DNA from: Methylocystis sp. SC2
Lineage (GTDB): Bacteria > Pseudomonadota > Alphaproteobacteria > Rhizobiales > Beijerinckiaceae
NCBI RefSeq assembly: GCF_000304315.1
Contig: NC_018485.1
Coordinates: 528,501-592,500, forward strand
Direction: 5' to 3'
Length of the DNA stretch: 64,000 nucleotides
Position 1 is the first letter of the stretch; each line of letters starts with the position of its first letter. Made by a program: the position numbers and the translations under genes. Below, one piece after another: positions 8,910 to 17,900 of the stretch. Under the pieces are notes generated by a model. It ran no database searches and was not told the origin of the DNA. It was given only the letters and a program-made list of their open reading frames with translations.

Positions 8910-10466
8910 CTACGCCGGGGCTGAACGCGGCTTTTCGCCTGCGCCTTGCGGAGGACGCGCTTGCTTGAGCGCAATCTTAGTCGCGAACGCGGCGCCGACA
9001 AGCCCCAAGCCGCCCAACAGCGCGGTCGCCTGAAAGCCGGCGCAGAAGGCGTCGCGCGCGGCGGAGAGCGTCCGCTCGGCCTGCTCCGCAGGCAAGAATT
9101 TGACCGCATCCGCCGCGCCGCCGAGCGTCGCGCCGGCCGCTCGCGCGACGTCCGCCGGAAGCCCCGCGACGACGCCGGCCATTTTCGCGCGATAGATCAG
9201 CGTGCCCAGACTGCCGAGCGCGGCGATGCCGAGCGCCCCGCCAAGTTCAATCGCCGTTTCCGACAAGGCTGACGCCGCGCCGGCGCGCTCGGGCGGCGCC
9301 GATGTGACGATGATTTCCGTCGTCAGCGCGATCACCGGGGTGAAGCCGACGAGAAGCAGAGAAGATAAAACCACCGCGTAGAATCCATCGGCCAGCGCGA
9401 GGCCGACGAATCCAGCCGCGGCGACGATCAATCCGCCGGCGAGCAGATTGACCGGTTTGAAGCGGCGCGCGAGCGCGGGCGTGGCGAAGGAGCCGATCAT
9501 GAAGACGATCGCCGACGGCGTCGACCACAGCCCTGCGCCGAGCGGCGTCAAACCGGCGACGAGCTGAAAATATTGGGCGAGCAGAATGAACGCCCCGAAC
9601 ATGAAGAAGACGCCGAGCATGTTGATGCAAAGCGCCGTGTTCAGCGACCGCGAGCGAAACAGCGCGAGATCGATCAACGGATCTTCAAGCCGCGCCTGTC
9701 GGCGCAAAAACAGAAGCGCGAGCGCGGCGCCTGCCGCCATCGCCCCGATCGAGTCGGCGCCAAAACCCGCTTCGGCGGCGCGCTTCAATCCGTAAATGAA
9801 GGACAGCACCGCCGCGAGCGACAGCAGCGCGCTGGCGAGATCCAGCCGGCCGGCGTCGGGATCGCGATATTCCGGCAGTAGCATCGGCCCGAGCGCAAGC
9901 AGAAGGACCATCACCGGGACGCCCGCAAGAAAGACCGAGCCCCAGCCGAAAGACTGAATGAGCGCGCCGCCGACAAGGGGCCCGATGATGGCGCCGGCGG
10001 AGAAGCTCGAAATCCACATGCTGACCGCAAAGGTGCGTTCCGACGGATCGCGAAACATGTTGGCGAGCAGCGACAGCGTCGACGGCGCCAGGGTCGCGCC
10101 CGCCACGCCGAGCGCGGCGCGCGCAAAAATCAGCATCTGCGCCGACTTCGAGACAGCCGCCAGGATCGATACGGCGCCGAACGCCGCGGCGCCCAGCAGC
10201 AGCACCTTCCGCCGGCCGATGCGATCGCCGAGCCCGCCCATGATCATCAGGAAGCCGGCCACCATGAAGCCGTAGATGTCGATGATCCACAGCAGTTGCG
10301 ACGCGCTCGGCCGCAACTCCGCCGCTAGCGCCGGAATGGCGAGATTGAGCACGGTGAAGTCCATCGCATAGACCAGACAGGGCAGTGCGAGGACGGCGAG
10401 CCCGATCCACTCCCGGCGCGTGGCCTTGAGCGAAGGATCGGATGCGTCTGGCGCGGCGCTATGCAA
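8910..10466 (-). CDS. DHA2-family MFS multidrug efflux transporter
   Basis: A 518-residue, 14-helix transporter of the EmrB/QacA group, expected to export hydrophobic drugs by proton antiport. The first helix has LVYAMDFTVLNLAIPALAAEL (motif D1-like), followed by GFLMIMGGLGDRIGRRKVLL (motif A) and ARAALGVAGATLAPSTLSLLANMF (motif C region). The only plausible start is a TTG at 10466 with GGAG seven bases upstream; the out-of-frame ATG nearby hits a stop at once. A tetR-like gene lies divergently 142 bases away, with palindromes in between, so local repression is very likely. Confidence 0.9.
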   Translation of the reverse strand: MHSAAPDASDPSLKATRREWIGLAVLALPCLVYAMDFTVLNLAIPALAAELRPSASQLLWIIDIYGFMVAGFLMIMGGLGDRIGRRKVLLLGAAAFGAVSILAAVSKSAQMLIFARAALGVAGATLAPSTLSLLANMFRDPSERTFAVSMWISSFSAGAIIGPLVGGALIQSFGWGSVFLAGVPVMVLLLALGPMLLPEYRDPDAGRLDLASALLSLAAVLSFIYGLKRAAEAGFGADSIGAMAAGAALALLFLRRQARLEDPLIDLALFRSRSLNTALCINMLGVFFMFGAFILLAQYFQLVAGLTPLGAGLWSTPSAIVFMIGSFATPALARRFKPVNLLAGGLIVAAAGFVGLALADGFYAVVLSSLLLVGFTPVIALTTEIIVTSAPPERAGAASALSETAIELGGALGIAALGSLGTLIYRAKMAGVVAGLPADVARAAGATLGGAADAVKFLPAEQAERTLSAARDAFCAGFQATALLGGLGLVGAAFATKIALKQARPPQGAGEKPRSAPA

Positions 10467-10592
10467 GGAGTCGCTCCATCGGCCCTCTTGGCCGTGAGCG
10501 CGCAGCGTTTATCGGTTTCGGCGCGCGACATCAAGGAACGCCGCGCCCGGATCGAACTGGGCCGGCCGCGGATTGACGGGGCGTAATTGAGG

Positions 10593-10625
10593 TGTCATAC
10601 GTAATGACATGAGTTCAGTTGAACT
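10593..10625. promoter_or_regulatory. Paired palindromes at the TetR gene start (operator)
   Basis: Two adjacent inverted repeats. At 10593-10609, TGTCAT and ATGACA flank a 5-base spacer and touch the start codon of the regulator gene. At 10612-10625, AGTTCA and TGAACT flank a 2-base spacer just inside it. A further CTGACAT half-copy follows. This placement fits TetR autorepression and control of the divergent exporter. Confidence 0.65.
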
Positions 10626-11241
10626 GACATCGCTCCGCGAGGCGCATAGGGACCAAACGCGCATGCGCATTCTCGACGCCGCGATCGACGAGATGCGAGA
10701 AGGCAGCCTGGACGCGCTCACCATCGCCAAAGTGGCTGAACGGGCGAAGGTGACCGAACGAACGGTCTACCGCCACTTCCAGACGCGCGAGGACCTGCTG
10801 AAAGCGGTTTGGCCCCGCATGCAGGCGCGTGTCGGAAGTTCCGGCTTTCCGCAGACCGCAGAGGAATTGATCGCCACGCCGCTGCGGCTCTTCCCGCGCT
10901 TTGATGATGAACAGGCGTTGATCAGAGCGTCGATCTCTTCCGAAACCGGACGCGAGGTCCGCTTGAGCTCCAACGAGCGGCGCCAGGCGGCGATGCTCGC
11001 CTGCGTGGAAGACGCGCTGCCCGGCTTAGGCGACCCCGCCAAACGCCGGCGCGCCGCGATCGCCCAGCTCATTGACAGCGCCTACGGCTGGTCGGCGCTT
11101 AGGGATTTCTGGGGAATGGACGGCGCCGAGTCCGGGCGCGCCGCCGCTGAGGCGATCGCCGTTCTGCTCGGGCGCCGCGCGGCGGACGATGAACGCGATG
11201 TTTCACCTGAACGCGATTTTTCACATGGAGAAGAAATATGA
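10609..11241 (+). CDS. TetR/AcrR family transcriptional regulator
   Basis: A 210-residue TetR-type repressor. The N-terminal helix-turn-helix is clear: RMRILDAAIDEMREG, then ALTIAKVAERAKVTERTVYRHFQTREDLLKAVWP (residues ~19-68). The C-terminal ligand domain is not recognisable to substrate. It is divergent from the DHA2 exporter, the usual layout for a drug-sensing repressor and its target. No good ribosome site precedes the ATG, which sits at the edge of an operator palindrome, so the message may be leaderless. Its stop overlaps the next gene as ATGA. Confidence 0.9.
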   Translation: MSSVELTSLREAHRDQTRMRILDAAIDEMREGSLDALTIAKVAERAKVTERTVYRHFQTREDLLKAVWPRMQARVGSSGFPQTAEELIATPLRLFPRFDDEQALIRASISSETGREVRLSSNERRQAAMLACVEDALPGLGDPAKRRRAAIAQLIDSAYGWSALRDFWGMDGAESGRAAAEAIAVLLGRRAADDERDVSPERDFSHGEEI

Positions 11242-11729
11242 CCTGCATCGCCCATGCTTCCATCCCGGCCGACAATCCGGAACTCGTCGCCAAAGTGCTT
11301 GCAGAGATCATGCAGGGAGAAGCGACGCCCTTCCCTCCTGCGGGGCCGAACTCCTGGATGGCCTGGTCGGGCGACGGCGAGGTCGAGCTTGAGATCGCGC
11401 CGCGCGGCCATGTGCTCGCCTACGGCCCTGAAGAGGCTTACTGGACCCCGCAGAATCAGGGAACGCGCCTCTCCGAAACGCATCTCGCCATTTGCGTGGC
11501 TCGGCCGGCGGAGGAGATCATCGCCATCGCCGCGCGCGCAGGCTGGCCGGCGCGGGCCTGCGACCGTGGCGGCGGGTTGTTCCAGCTTTCGGAAGTCTGG
11601 ATCGAAGGCGCCTTCATGCTGGAATTTCTGGACCCTGCGCAGACCGCCCGCTATCGCGAGGCGGTGACGCCCCAAAACTGGAAGCGCTTCCTGCAGTCGA
11701 TACAGGGCGCGGAAGCCGCCGCGCGCTGA
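11238..11729 (+). CDS. Conserved protein of unknown function, coupled to the TetR gene
   Basis: A 163-residue protein without signal peptide or membrane helix. It starts MTCIAHASIPADNPELVAKV and has an aromatic, acidic core (WMAWSGDGEVELEIAPRGH, GTRLSETHLAICVARPAEEI, WIEGAFMLEFLDP). I do not recognise a catalytic motif. The repeated strand-helix pattern with scattered H and E could fit a VOC/glyoxalase-like fold, but this is a guess. The ATGA overlap with the regulator and a GGAGAA site upstream indicate coupled expression, so a link to the drug or metabolite sensed by the TetR protein is likely. Confidence 0.75.
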   Translation: MTCIAHASIPADNPELVAKVLAEIMQGEATPFPPAGPNSWMAWSGDGEVELEIAPRGHVLAYGPEEAYWTPQNQGTRLSETHLAICVARPAEEIIAIAARAGWPARACDRGGGLFQLSEVWIEGAFMLEFLDPAQTARYREAVTPQNWKRFLQSIQGAEAAAR

Positions 11730-11810
11730 CCGGCGTGCCGGCGGCGCGTCCAGCGCCCCTCAAAATATCCTGCGCAGGCATGATATAAGAGGCGCTGTTC
11801 CGAGGACTTC

Positions 11811-13001
11811 ATGAGCCTGACCAATCTTTCCGCTGCGCCCACCATGACGCTTCAGCCTTCGCTCGCCGGGATGACCCGCGCCGAGATCGGCGACGCCTTG
11901 CGCGCGCTCGCCCTGCCGGAGCGCGAGATCCGCATGCGCGTTTCGCAGATCTGGCACTGGGTCTATTTTCGCGGCGCCCGTGATTTCGGCGAGATGCTGA
12001 ATGTCTCCAAGGCGATGCGGACCCAGCTCGCGGACGCCTTCGCGCTGCGTCTGCCGGAGATCGTCGAGGAGCAGATTTCCGTCGACGGCACGCGCAAATG
12101 GCTGCTGCGGCTGCAGCCGGTCGACGCCTTCGACAAGGGCGCCGAAGTTGAATGCGTCTATATTCCGGAAAGCGACCGCGGCACGCTTTGCGTCTCCTCG
12201 CAGGTCGGCTGCACCTTGAATTGCAGCTTCTGCCATACGGGCACGCAGCGGCTCGTGCGCAATCTGACGAGCGCCGAGATCGTCGGGCAATTGCTCGTCG
12301 CAAGGCGACGGCTCGGCGATTTTCCGGGTCGCGAGCGGCCGACCGACGGACTCGTGCCGTCGGGCGAAGGCGTGCGCGCCGTCTCCAACATCGTCTTCAT
12401 GGGCATGGGCGAGCCGCTCTATAATCTCGACAATGTCATGGCGGCGGTCGAAATTATGGCGGACGGCGACGGGCTGGCGCTGTCCAAGCGCCGCATCACC
12501 GTCTCGACCTCGGGCGTCGTGCCGCAGATCGAGCGGCTCGGCGCCGAATGCGGTCCGGCGCTGGCGATCTCGCTGCATGCGGTGCGCGACGGGTTGCGCA
12601 ACGAACTCGTGCCGCTCAACAGGAAATATCCGATCAAGGAGCTGCTGCAGGCCTGCCGCGATTATCCCGGCGCGTCGAATGCGCGCCGCATCACCTTCGA
12701 ATATGTGATGCTCAAGGGCGTGAATGATTCGCCCGCCGACGCCAAGGAACTGGTGCGGCTCCTCAAAGGTCTGCCCGCCAAGATCAATCTGATCCCCTTC
12801 AATCCCTGGCCCGGCGCGCCTTACGAATGTTCGGATTGGGAGACGATCGAGCGCTTCTCCGACATCGTCTTCAACGCCGGCTACGCCAGCCCGGTGCGCA
12901 CCCCGCGCGGGCGCGACATTCTCGCCGCCTGCGGTCAGTTGAAGAGCGAAACGGAGAAGCTGCGGGCGAGCGCCAGGATGGCGCTCGGGGCCGCGCAGTA
13001 G
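11811..13001 (+). CDS. rlmN: 23S rRNA/tRNA adenine-C2 methyltransferase RlmN
   Basis: Radical-SAM enzyme that methylates C2 of A2503 in 23S rRNA and A37 in some tRNAs. The 396 residues show the radical SAM motif CTLNCSFC (cysteines 134, 138, 141), the SAM-binding [14 protein letters not shown], the [12 protein letters not shown] segment, and the conserved C-terminal [21 protein letters not shown] containing the methyl-carrying cysteine. The length is normal for alphaproteobacteria. The ATG has GAGGAC upstream. No operon partner is evident; an SGNH hydrolase gene starts 25 bases downstream. Confidence 0.96.
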   Translation: MSLTNLSAAPTMTLQPSLAGMTRAEIGDALRALALPEREIRMRVSQIWHWVYFRGARDFGEMLNVSKAMRTQLADAFALRLPEIVEEQISVDGTRKWLLRLQPVDAFDKGAEVECVYIPESDRGTLCVSSQVGCTLNCSFCHTGTQRLVRNLTSAEIVGQLLVARRRLGDFPGRERPTDGLVPSGEGVRAVSNIVFMGMGEPLYNLDNVMAAVEIMADGDGLALSKRRITVSTSGVVPQIERLGAECGPALAISLHAVRDGLRNELVPLNRKYPIKELLQACRDYPGASNARRITFEYVMLKGVNDSPADAKELVRLLKGLPAKINLIPFNPWPGAPYECSDWETIERFSDIVFNAGYASPVRTPRGRDILAACGQLKSETEKLRASARMALGAAQ

Positions 13002-13026
13002 GGACGCCGCGCCGCGGCGTGAGCTG

Positions 13027-13650
13027 ATGCCGCATGCAGCCCTTCTGGGCGATTCAATTTTTGACAACGGCGCCTACACCAAGGGCGGCCCCTCGGTCAT
13101 CGAGCAGTTGCGCGAGAAGCTTCCTCCGGGCTGGCGGGCGACGCTCGCCGCGCAGGACGGCGCGACCACAGCCAATGTCGCCGCGCAGCTCGCAAAGCTC
13201 TCCGGCGACGTGGATCGGCTTGCGCTCAGCGTCGGCGGAAACGATGCATTAGGGCATGCGGAAATTCTCGACAGGCCCGTGTCAAACAGCGCCCAGGCGC
13301 TGCAGCTCATCGGGAATGCGGTCTCGGGCTTTGAAGCCGCTTACCGCGCCGCGCTGCGCGCCTGTCTCGAAGTTGACCCCCGCATGGCGGTCTGCACGAT
13401 TTATTGGGGCAATTTCGACCCGGAATTCGCCCGCGTCACCAGGATCGCGATCGCGCCTTTCAACGACGCCATCATTCGCGCCGCAGTGGAGTTCGGCTTG
13501 ACCGTCGTCGAGCTCCGGCTCGTCTGCGACGCTCCGGCCGACTACGCCAATCCGATCGAGCCGTCGTCGCAGGGCGGAGCAAAAATCTCCGCCGCTCTTC
13601 TGCGCGCGATGACCGACGACGTCGGGCGCTCGGCGCGGATCATTGGATGA
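13027..13650 (+). CDS. SGNH/GDSL-type hydrolase
   Basis: A 207-residue esterase-like protein. Block I is LLGDSIFDNGAYTKGG (residues 6-21, nucleophile Ser in GDS), block II is the Gly in the QDGATT region, and block III is SVGGNDALGH (oxyanion Asn). A C-terminal DxxH block is less clear: YANPIEPSSQGGAKIS offers no His, so the catalytic triad may be incomplete or use another residue. No signal peptide. Substrate unknown. It follows rlmN by 25 bases on the same strand and may share its transcript. Confidence 0.8.
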   Translation: MPHAALLGDSIFDNGAYTKGGPSVIEQLREKLPPGWRATLAAQDGATTANVAAQLAKLSGDVDRLALSVGGNDALGHAEILDRPVSNSAQALQLIGNAVSGFEAAYRAALRACLEVDPRMAVCTIYWGNFDPEFARVTRIAIAPFNDAIIRAAVEFGLTVVELRLVCDAPADYANPIEPSSQGGAKISAALLRAMTDDVGRSARIIG

Positions 13651-13662
13651 AATCTGTCGAGT

Positions 13663-14166
13663 TCAGCGCTTCGCCGCAAAGCCGGCGAAGGCTGCCAGAG
13701 CCGCCGAAATCGCGACATTCCAGTTCGCCAGCGTCAGGCCGAAGATCCACAAACCCGGCTCGTCGCAGCGCACGACTTTCGTGGTCCGGAGCTGCTTCAT
13801 GAAGTCGGCGACCGACGGCGCGGTCGACAGCGGCCCCGAACAGTCGGACGGCCCGGCGAAAATCTTCCACTCGACGCCAGAATGATACAGCGAAAGGAGG
13901 GCGTCGCCGGCGAAGAGCAGCGCCATCAGCAGGAAGGCCGCGCGGGCCATTCCCCTCCGCCCGGTCTGCGCGGCGAAGGCGGCGAGCGGCGCGAGCGCGA
14001 AAGCCGCGTAATAGGGAATGCGCTCCTTGTAGCAGAGTTCGCATGGCAGATAGCCGAGCGACTCATAGGCGAAGGCGCCGCCGATCGCCGCAACGGCGGC
14101 GGCGAGGATGAGGAGCGAGGCGTTGCGCGGCTCCAGCGCGCAGTCGAGGGCGCCGCGCCAATCCAT
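13663..14166 (-). CDS. DsbB-like disulfide bond formation protein B
   Basis: A 167-residue inner-membrane protein with about four helices. The first periplasmic loop holds the redox pair in YLPCELCYKERIPYY. The second loop contains PSDCSGPLS and later VVRCDEPG, the likely second cysteine pair. It should pass electrons from a DsbA-type oxidase to quinone. I prefer the ATG at 14166 (MDWRGALDC) with GAGAGTGGG upstream; a TTG at 14187 that overlaps the upstream stop is the alternative. It is probably co-transcribed with the YqaA-like gene directly upstream. Confidence 0.85.
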   Translation of the reverse strand: MDWRGALDCALEPRNASLLILAAAVAAIGGAFAYESLGYLPCELCYKERIPYYAAFALAPLAAFAAQTGRRGMARAAFLLMALLFAGDALLSLYHSGVEWKIFAGPSDCSGPLSTAPSVADFMKQLRTTKVVRCDEPGLWIFGLTLANWNVAISAALAAFAGFAAKR

Positions 14167-14183
14167 TCGGCCCACTCTCGGGC

Positions 14184-14762
14184 TCAAAACATCTTCGCCG
14201 CAAGAGCGAAGCCGGCGACGACGATCACCGCGAGCGACCCCATGAACAATCCAAAGTGGCTTTCGAGCTTCGAGCGGATCGGATCGCCAAAGCGATTGAT
14301 CGCCGCCGCCAGCACGAAGAACCGCGCCCCCCGCGTCAGCATCGACAATACGATGAACAGCGGGAAATTATAGGCGAGAAGCCCCGAAACGATGGTCACG
14401 AGCTTATAGGGAATGGGCGTGAAGCCCTTGACCAGAATGAAGATCGCGCCCCACTGGGCGTAGAAGGCGCGCAGCGCCTCCATCTTCTCGCCGTAGCCGT
14501 AGAGATTGATCAGCCACTGGCCGATCGTATCGTAGAACAGCGCGCCGAAGGCGTAGCCGAGCGCCCCGCCCGCGACGGAAGCAAGCGTGCAGATGCCGGC
14601 GAAATACCAGGCCTTCTTCGGCTCGGCGAGCGTCATCGGCACGAGGATCACGTCTGGCGGCACCGGGAAGAAGGAGCTCTCGGCAAAGGCGATCGCGCCA
14701 AGCGCCAGGGGCGCATGCCGGCTTGCGGCGAGCGACATGGTCCAGTCGTAAAGCTTTTTCAT
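14184..14762 (-). CDS. YqaA family (DedA-like) membrane protein
   Basis: A 192-residue polytopic protein of the SNARE-associated/DedA superfamily, YqaA branch. Typical motifs are FAESSFFPVPPDVILVPM near the N-terminus, GGALGYAFGALFYDTIGQW, and VKGFTPIPYKLVTIVSGLLAYN. Related DedA proteins carry polyprenyl phosphates or phospholipids across the inner membrane; YqaA itself has no firm function. Its stop lies at the start region of the dsbB-like gene, so the pair forms a small operon. Confidence 0.88.
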   Translation of the reverse strand: MKKLYDWTMSLAASRHAPLALGAIAFAESSFFPVPPDVILVPMTLAEPKKAWYFAGICTLASVAGGALGYAFGALFYDTIGQWLINLYGYGEKMEALRAFYAQWGAIFILVKGFTPIPYKLVTIVSGLLAYNFPLFIVLSMLTRGARFFVLAAAINRFGDPIRSKLESHFGLFMGSLAVIVVAGFALAAKMF

Positions 14763-14894
14763 CTGTTCCCGGGGGTTGGCGCGGCGCGCCTTCCGCGCAT
14801 AGCACGTAAGCGTTGAAGAAAGAAGTTTCGCGGGTTGACGGGCGCCGCGCCGCCGCTAATATCCGCGCCGCTTCGCCGGCTTCGCGCCGGCCGG

Positions 14895-14979
14895 GCCCCT
14901 GTGGCGGAATTGGTAGACGCGCTCGACTCAAAATCGAGTTCCGCAAGGAGTGCTGGTTCGACTCCGGCCAGGGGCACCA
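14895..14979 (+). tRNA. tRNA-Leu(CAA)
   Basis: An 85-base tRNA with CCA encoded. The acceptor arms are GCCCCTG (14895-14901) and CAGGGGC (14969-14975). The D-loop region GGCGGAATTGGTAGACGC is typical of leucine tRNA. The anticodon stem CTCGA/TCGAG encloses CTCAAAA, so the anticodon is CAA. A long variable arm and the T-arm GGTTCGACTCC are present. It decodes UUG. Confidence 0.96.
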
Positions 14980-14984
14980 AGGAT

Positions 14985-17900
14985 TCACCAAACGGCGCGG
15001 TCCTCGAGGTCAATCCGCACCGAAGCCGCCATTCCCGGTCGAAGCGCGAGGTCGGGATTCTCGAACTCAACCACCGCGTCGACCCGTGCGCCCGATTGCG
15101 GCGCCGCAGGCCGGCGCACCTCGGTCACCTTTCCTGAAAATGTCCGGCCAGGGACGGCCTCGCTCGTCAGCAGCGCCGTGGCGCCCGGCGCGATCGTCAA
15201 AGCGCCCTCCCCCTCCGCCTTCCCCCGGAGGCGGATGGTCCTGGCGTCGCCGATCATGAACAGCGGCGCGCCCGTTTCAACGCGCGCGCCGACAGCCGCC
15301 CTTCGCTCCAAGACGAAACCTGCGAACGGCGCGACGATCGCCGCGCCGGCGCGATCCGCCTGCGCCTTCGTCGCCGCCTCCCGGCGCAGAGCGACTTCCG
15401 CTTCGGCGCGTGCAACTTGCGCCTGCGCCCGCGCCAGCGCGCGACGCGCCGCGCTCAGCGCCTTGCGGCTAGCGGCGCGACTTGCCGAACGCGCCTCTAA
15501 TTTTTCGAGATTCGCCTGCGCCTTCGCCTGCGCGCTCTGGCGCTGCGCCAATTGCCGCTCCGCCGCCGCCAGCGCTCTTTTCTCGCGCGCCAGAGCCGCG
15601 TCGGAGGAAGACGGCGCGAGCGTCGCACAGGTTTCGCCGGCCTCGACTTTCGCGCCGACGTCGCAAGAGAGCGTCGCGACCACGCCTGCCGCAGGCGCAT
15701 GGATCGGCGTCTGCGCGACCTGGGCGATCACGCCGCTGACGACGACCGTTCGACCAGCCGACGCTTCTTCGCGCGTGAGACTGACCCGCGTGTGAAGATA
15801 GAACGCGCCGCTTACGCCAATGATGAGCAGCCCCAACAGACCGGCGACGACCGGTCGGACCCACTCGCCGGGCGCGACGACGGCGGCTGCGCCGCCCGTC
15901 GGCGCCGCAGGAACGCCACGAAGCGCGGGAGCCGCCGCGGGCGAACGGAAAATCGCCTTCTCGACCTCGACGAGCAGGAACAGCACCACGCTCGCGCCCG
16001 CGATATGCCACCATATCTGCGGGTCGAGCGGCGTGGTGTTGAACAGCGCCTGCATAAAGGGCGCGTAAGTGAACATGGCCTGCAGCACGATGACGATGGC
16101 GACGGAAATCAGCACCGCGCGGCTGCCGAACAGACCCTTCAGCGAGAGCGACGACTCGGAAAGGAACCGCGCGTTGAAGAGATAAGCGATTTCGCAGGCG
16201 ACGAGCGTGTTGACCGCGACCGTCCGCGCGCTGTCGAGCCCCATGCCCCGCGCCTTCTCCAATTCATAGAGACCGAAGGTCGCGAGCAGCATCAGGAACG
16301 AGACGAAAACGATACGCCAGACGAAATAGCGGGAGAGGATCGGTTCGCCCGACGCGCGCGGCGGGCGCAGCATGACGCCCTTGGTCGGCGGCTCAAAGGC
16401 GAGCGCAAGGCCCAGCGTGACAGCGGTGATCAGATTGATCCACAGGATCTGCACCGGGGTCACCGGCAGGGTCTCGCCCATGGCGATCGCCGCGATCACC
16501 GTGAGGCCCTCGCCGCCATTTGTCGGCAAGATGTAGAGGATGGTCTTCTTCAAATTTTCATAGACGACCCGGCCCTCGTGCACCGCATGCACGATCGATG
16601 CGAAATTGTCGTCGGCGAGCACCATTTCCGAGGCCTCCTTCGCCGCCTCGGTGCCTTTGACGCCCATCGCGATGCCGATGTCGGCGCGCTTTAATGCAGG
16701 CGCGTCGTTGACGCCGTCGCCGGTCATCGCGACCACTTCGCCGCGCTTCTGCAACGCCTGAACGAGTCGCAGCTTATGTTCGGGACTGGTGCGCGCGAAC
16801 ACTGTCGTGGCGCTTGCCGCCTCGCCGAGTTCCTCGTCGCCTATGGCGTCGAGGTCGCGGCCGGTGAGCACTGACTCCGGATGGTTGAGTCCGAGTTCAC
16901 GGGCGATGGCGATCGCGGTCGCGGCGTGGTCGCCCGTGATCATTTTGACGGACATGCCGGCGATCGCGCATGCGCGGATCGCATCGACGGCCTCGGGGCG
17001 CGGCGGATCGATCAGGCCGATGAGACCGACAAACACGAGCCCGCTTTCGACGTCGCCGAACGCGAGTTGCTGCTGCCCCTCCGCCGCCTGTTTGGAGGCG
17101 ACCGCCAAAACCCGCTGCCCGCGCGTGGCCATCTCAATGATGCGGTCGAGCCAGCAGGCGCAGTCGAGCGGACGCTGCTCTCCTCGCGCGCCCTGCTCCC
17201 AAAAGCACATTTCGAGCAGCCTCTCAGGCGCGCCCTTGACGAAAATGTAGCCCGCGCCGTCATGATCGTGATGCAGCGTCGCCATGAAGCGATGCTGCGA
17301 CTCGAATGGAATCTCATCCGTGCGCGGCAGCTCCAGCGCCAGCTTTTCCAAATTGACGCCGCCTTTGACGGCGGCGGCGAGCAAAGCGCCTTCGGTGGGA
17401 TCGCCCTCGACGCTCCAGGCGCCGTCAGTTTCGCGCAGCGCGGCGTCGTTGCAGAGCGCAAGAGGGCGCAAAGCCGCGGTCAGGTGAATGTCCTCGCGCA
17501 CCACGACATCCTTGCCATTGCGCAGGAAGCCGCCATGCGGATCGTATCCCGACCCGGTCGTGTCGTAGATGCCGCCGGAGATGACGATCGAGCGCACGAT
17601 CAATTCATTGAGCGTCAGCGTGCCCGTCTTGTCCGAACAGATTGTCGTCACGGCGCCGAGCGTCTCGACCGCCGGCAGTTGGCGGATGATCGCCTTGCGC
17701 CGCGCCATGCGCTCCACGCCGATCGCCAGCGTGATGGTGATGATCGCCGGCAATCCTTCGGGGATCGCCGAAACCGCGAGCCCGACCGCCGCCATGAACA
17801 TCTCGCCGGCGTCGAACCCCCAGACCAGCGCGCCAAAAGCGAAAACGGCGGCGCACACCACCAGAATGACGACCGTGAGCCAGCGCGCGAATTCATCCAT

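Noticed and set aside
11760..13067. 435-residue frame on the minus strand
   Set aside because: Antisense to rlmN; low-complexity translation without motifs.
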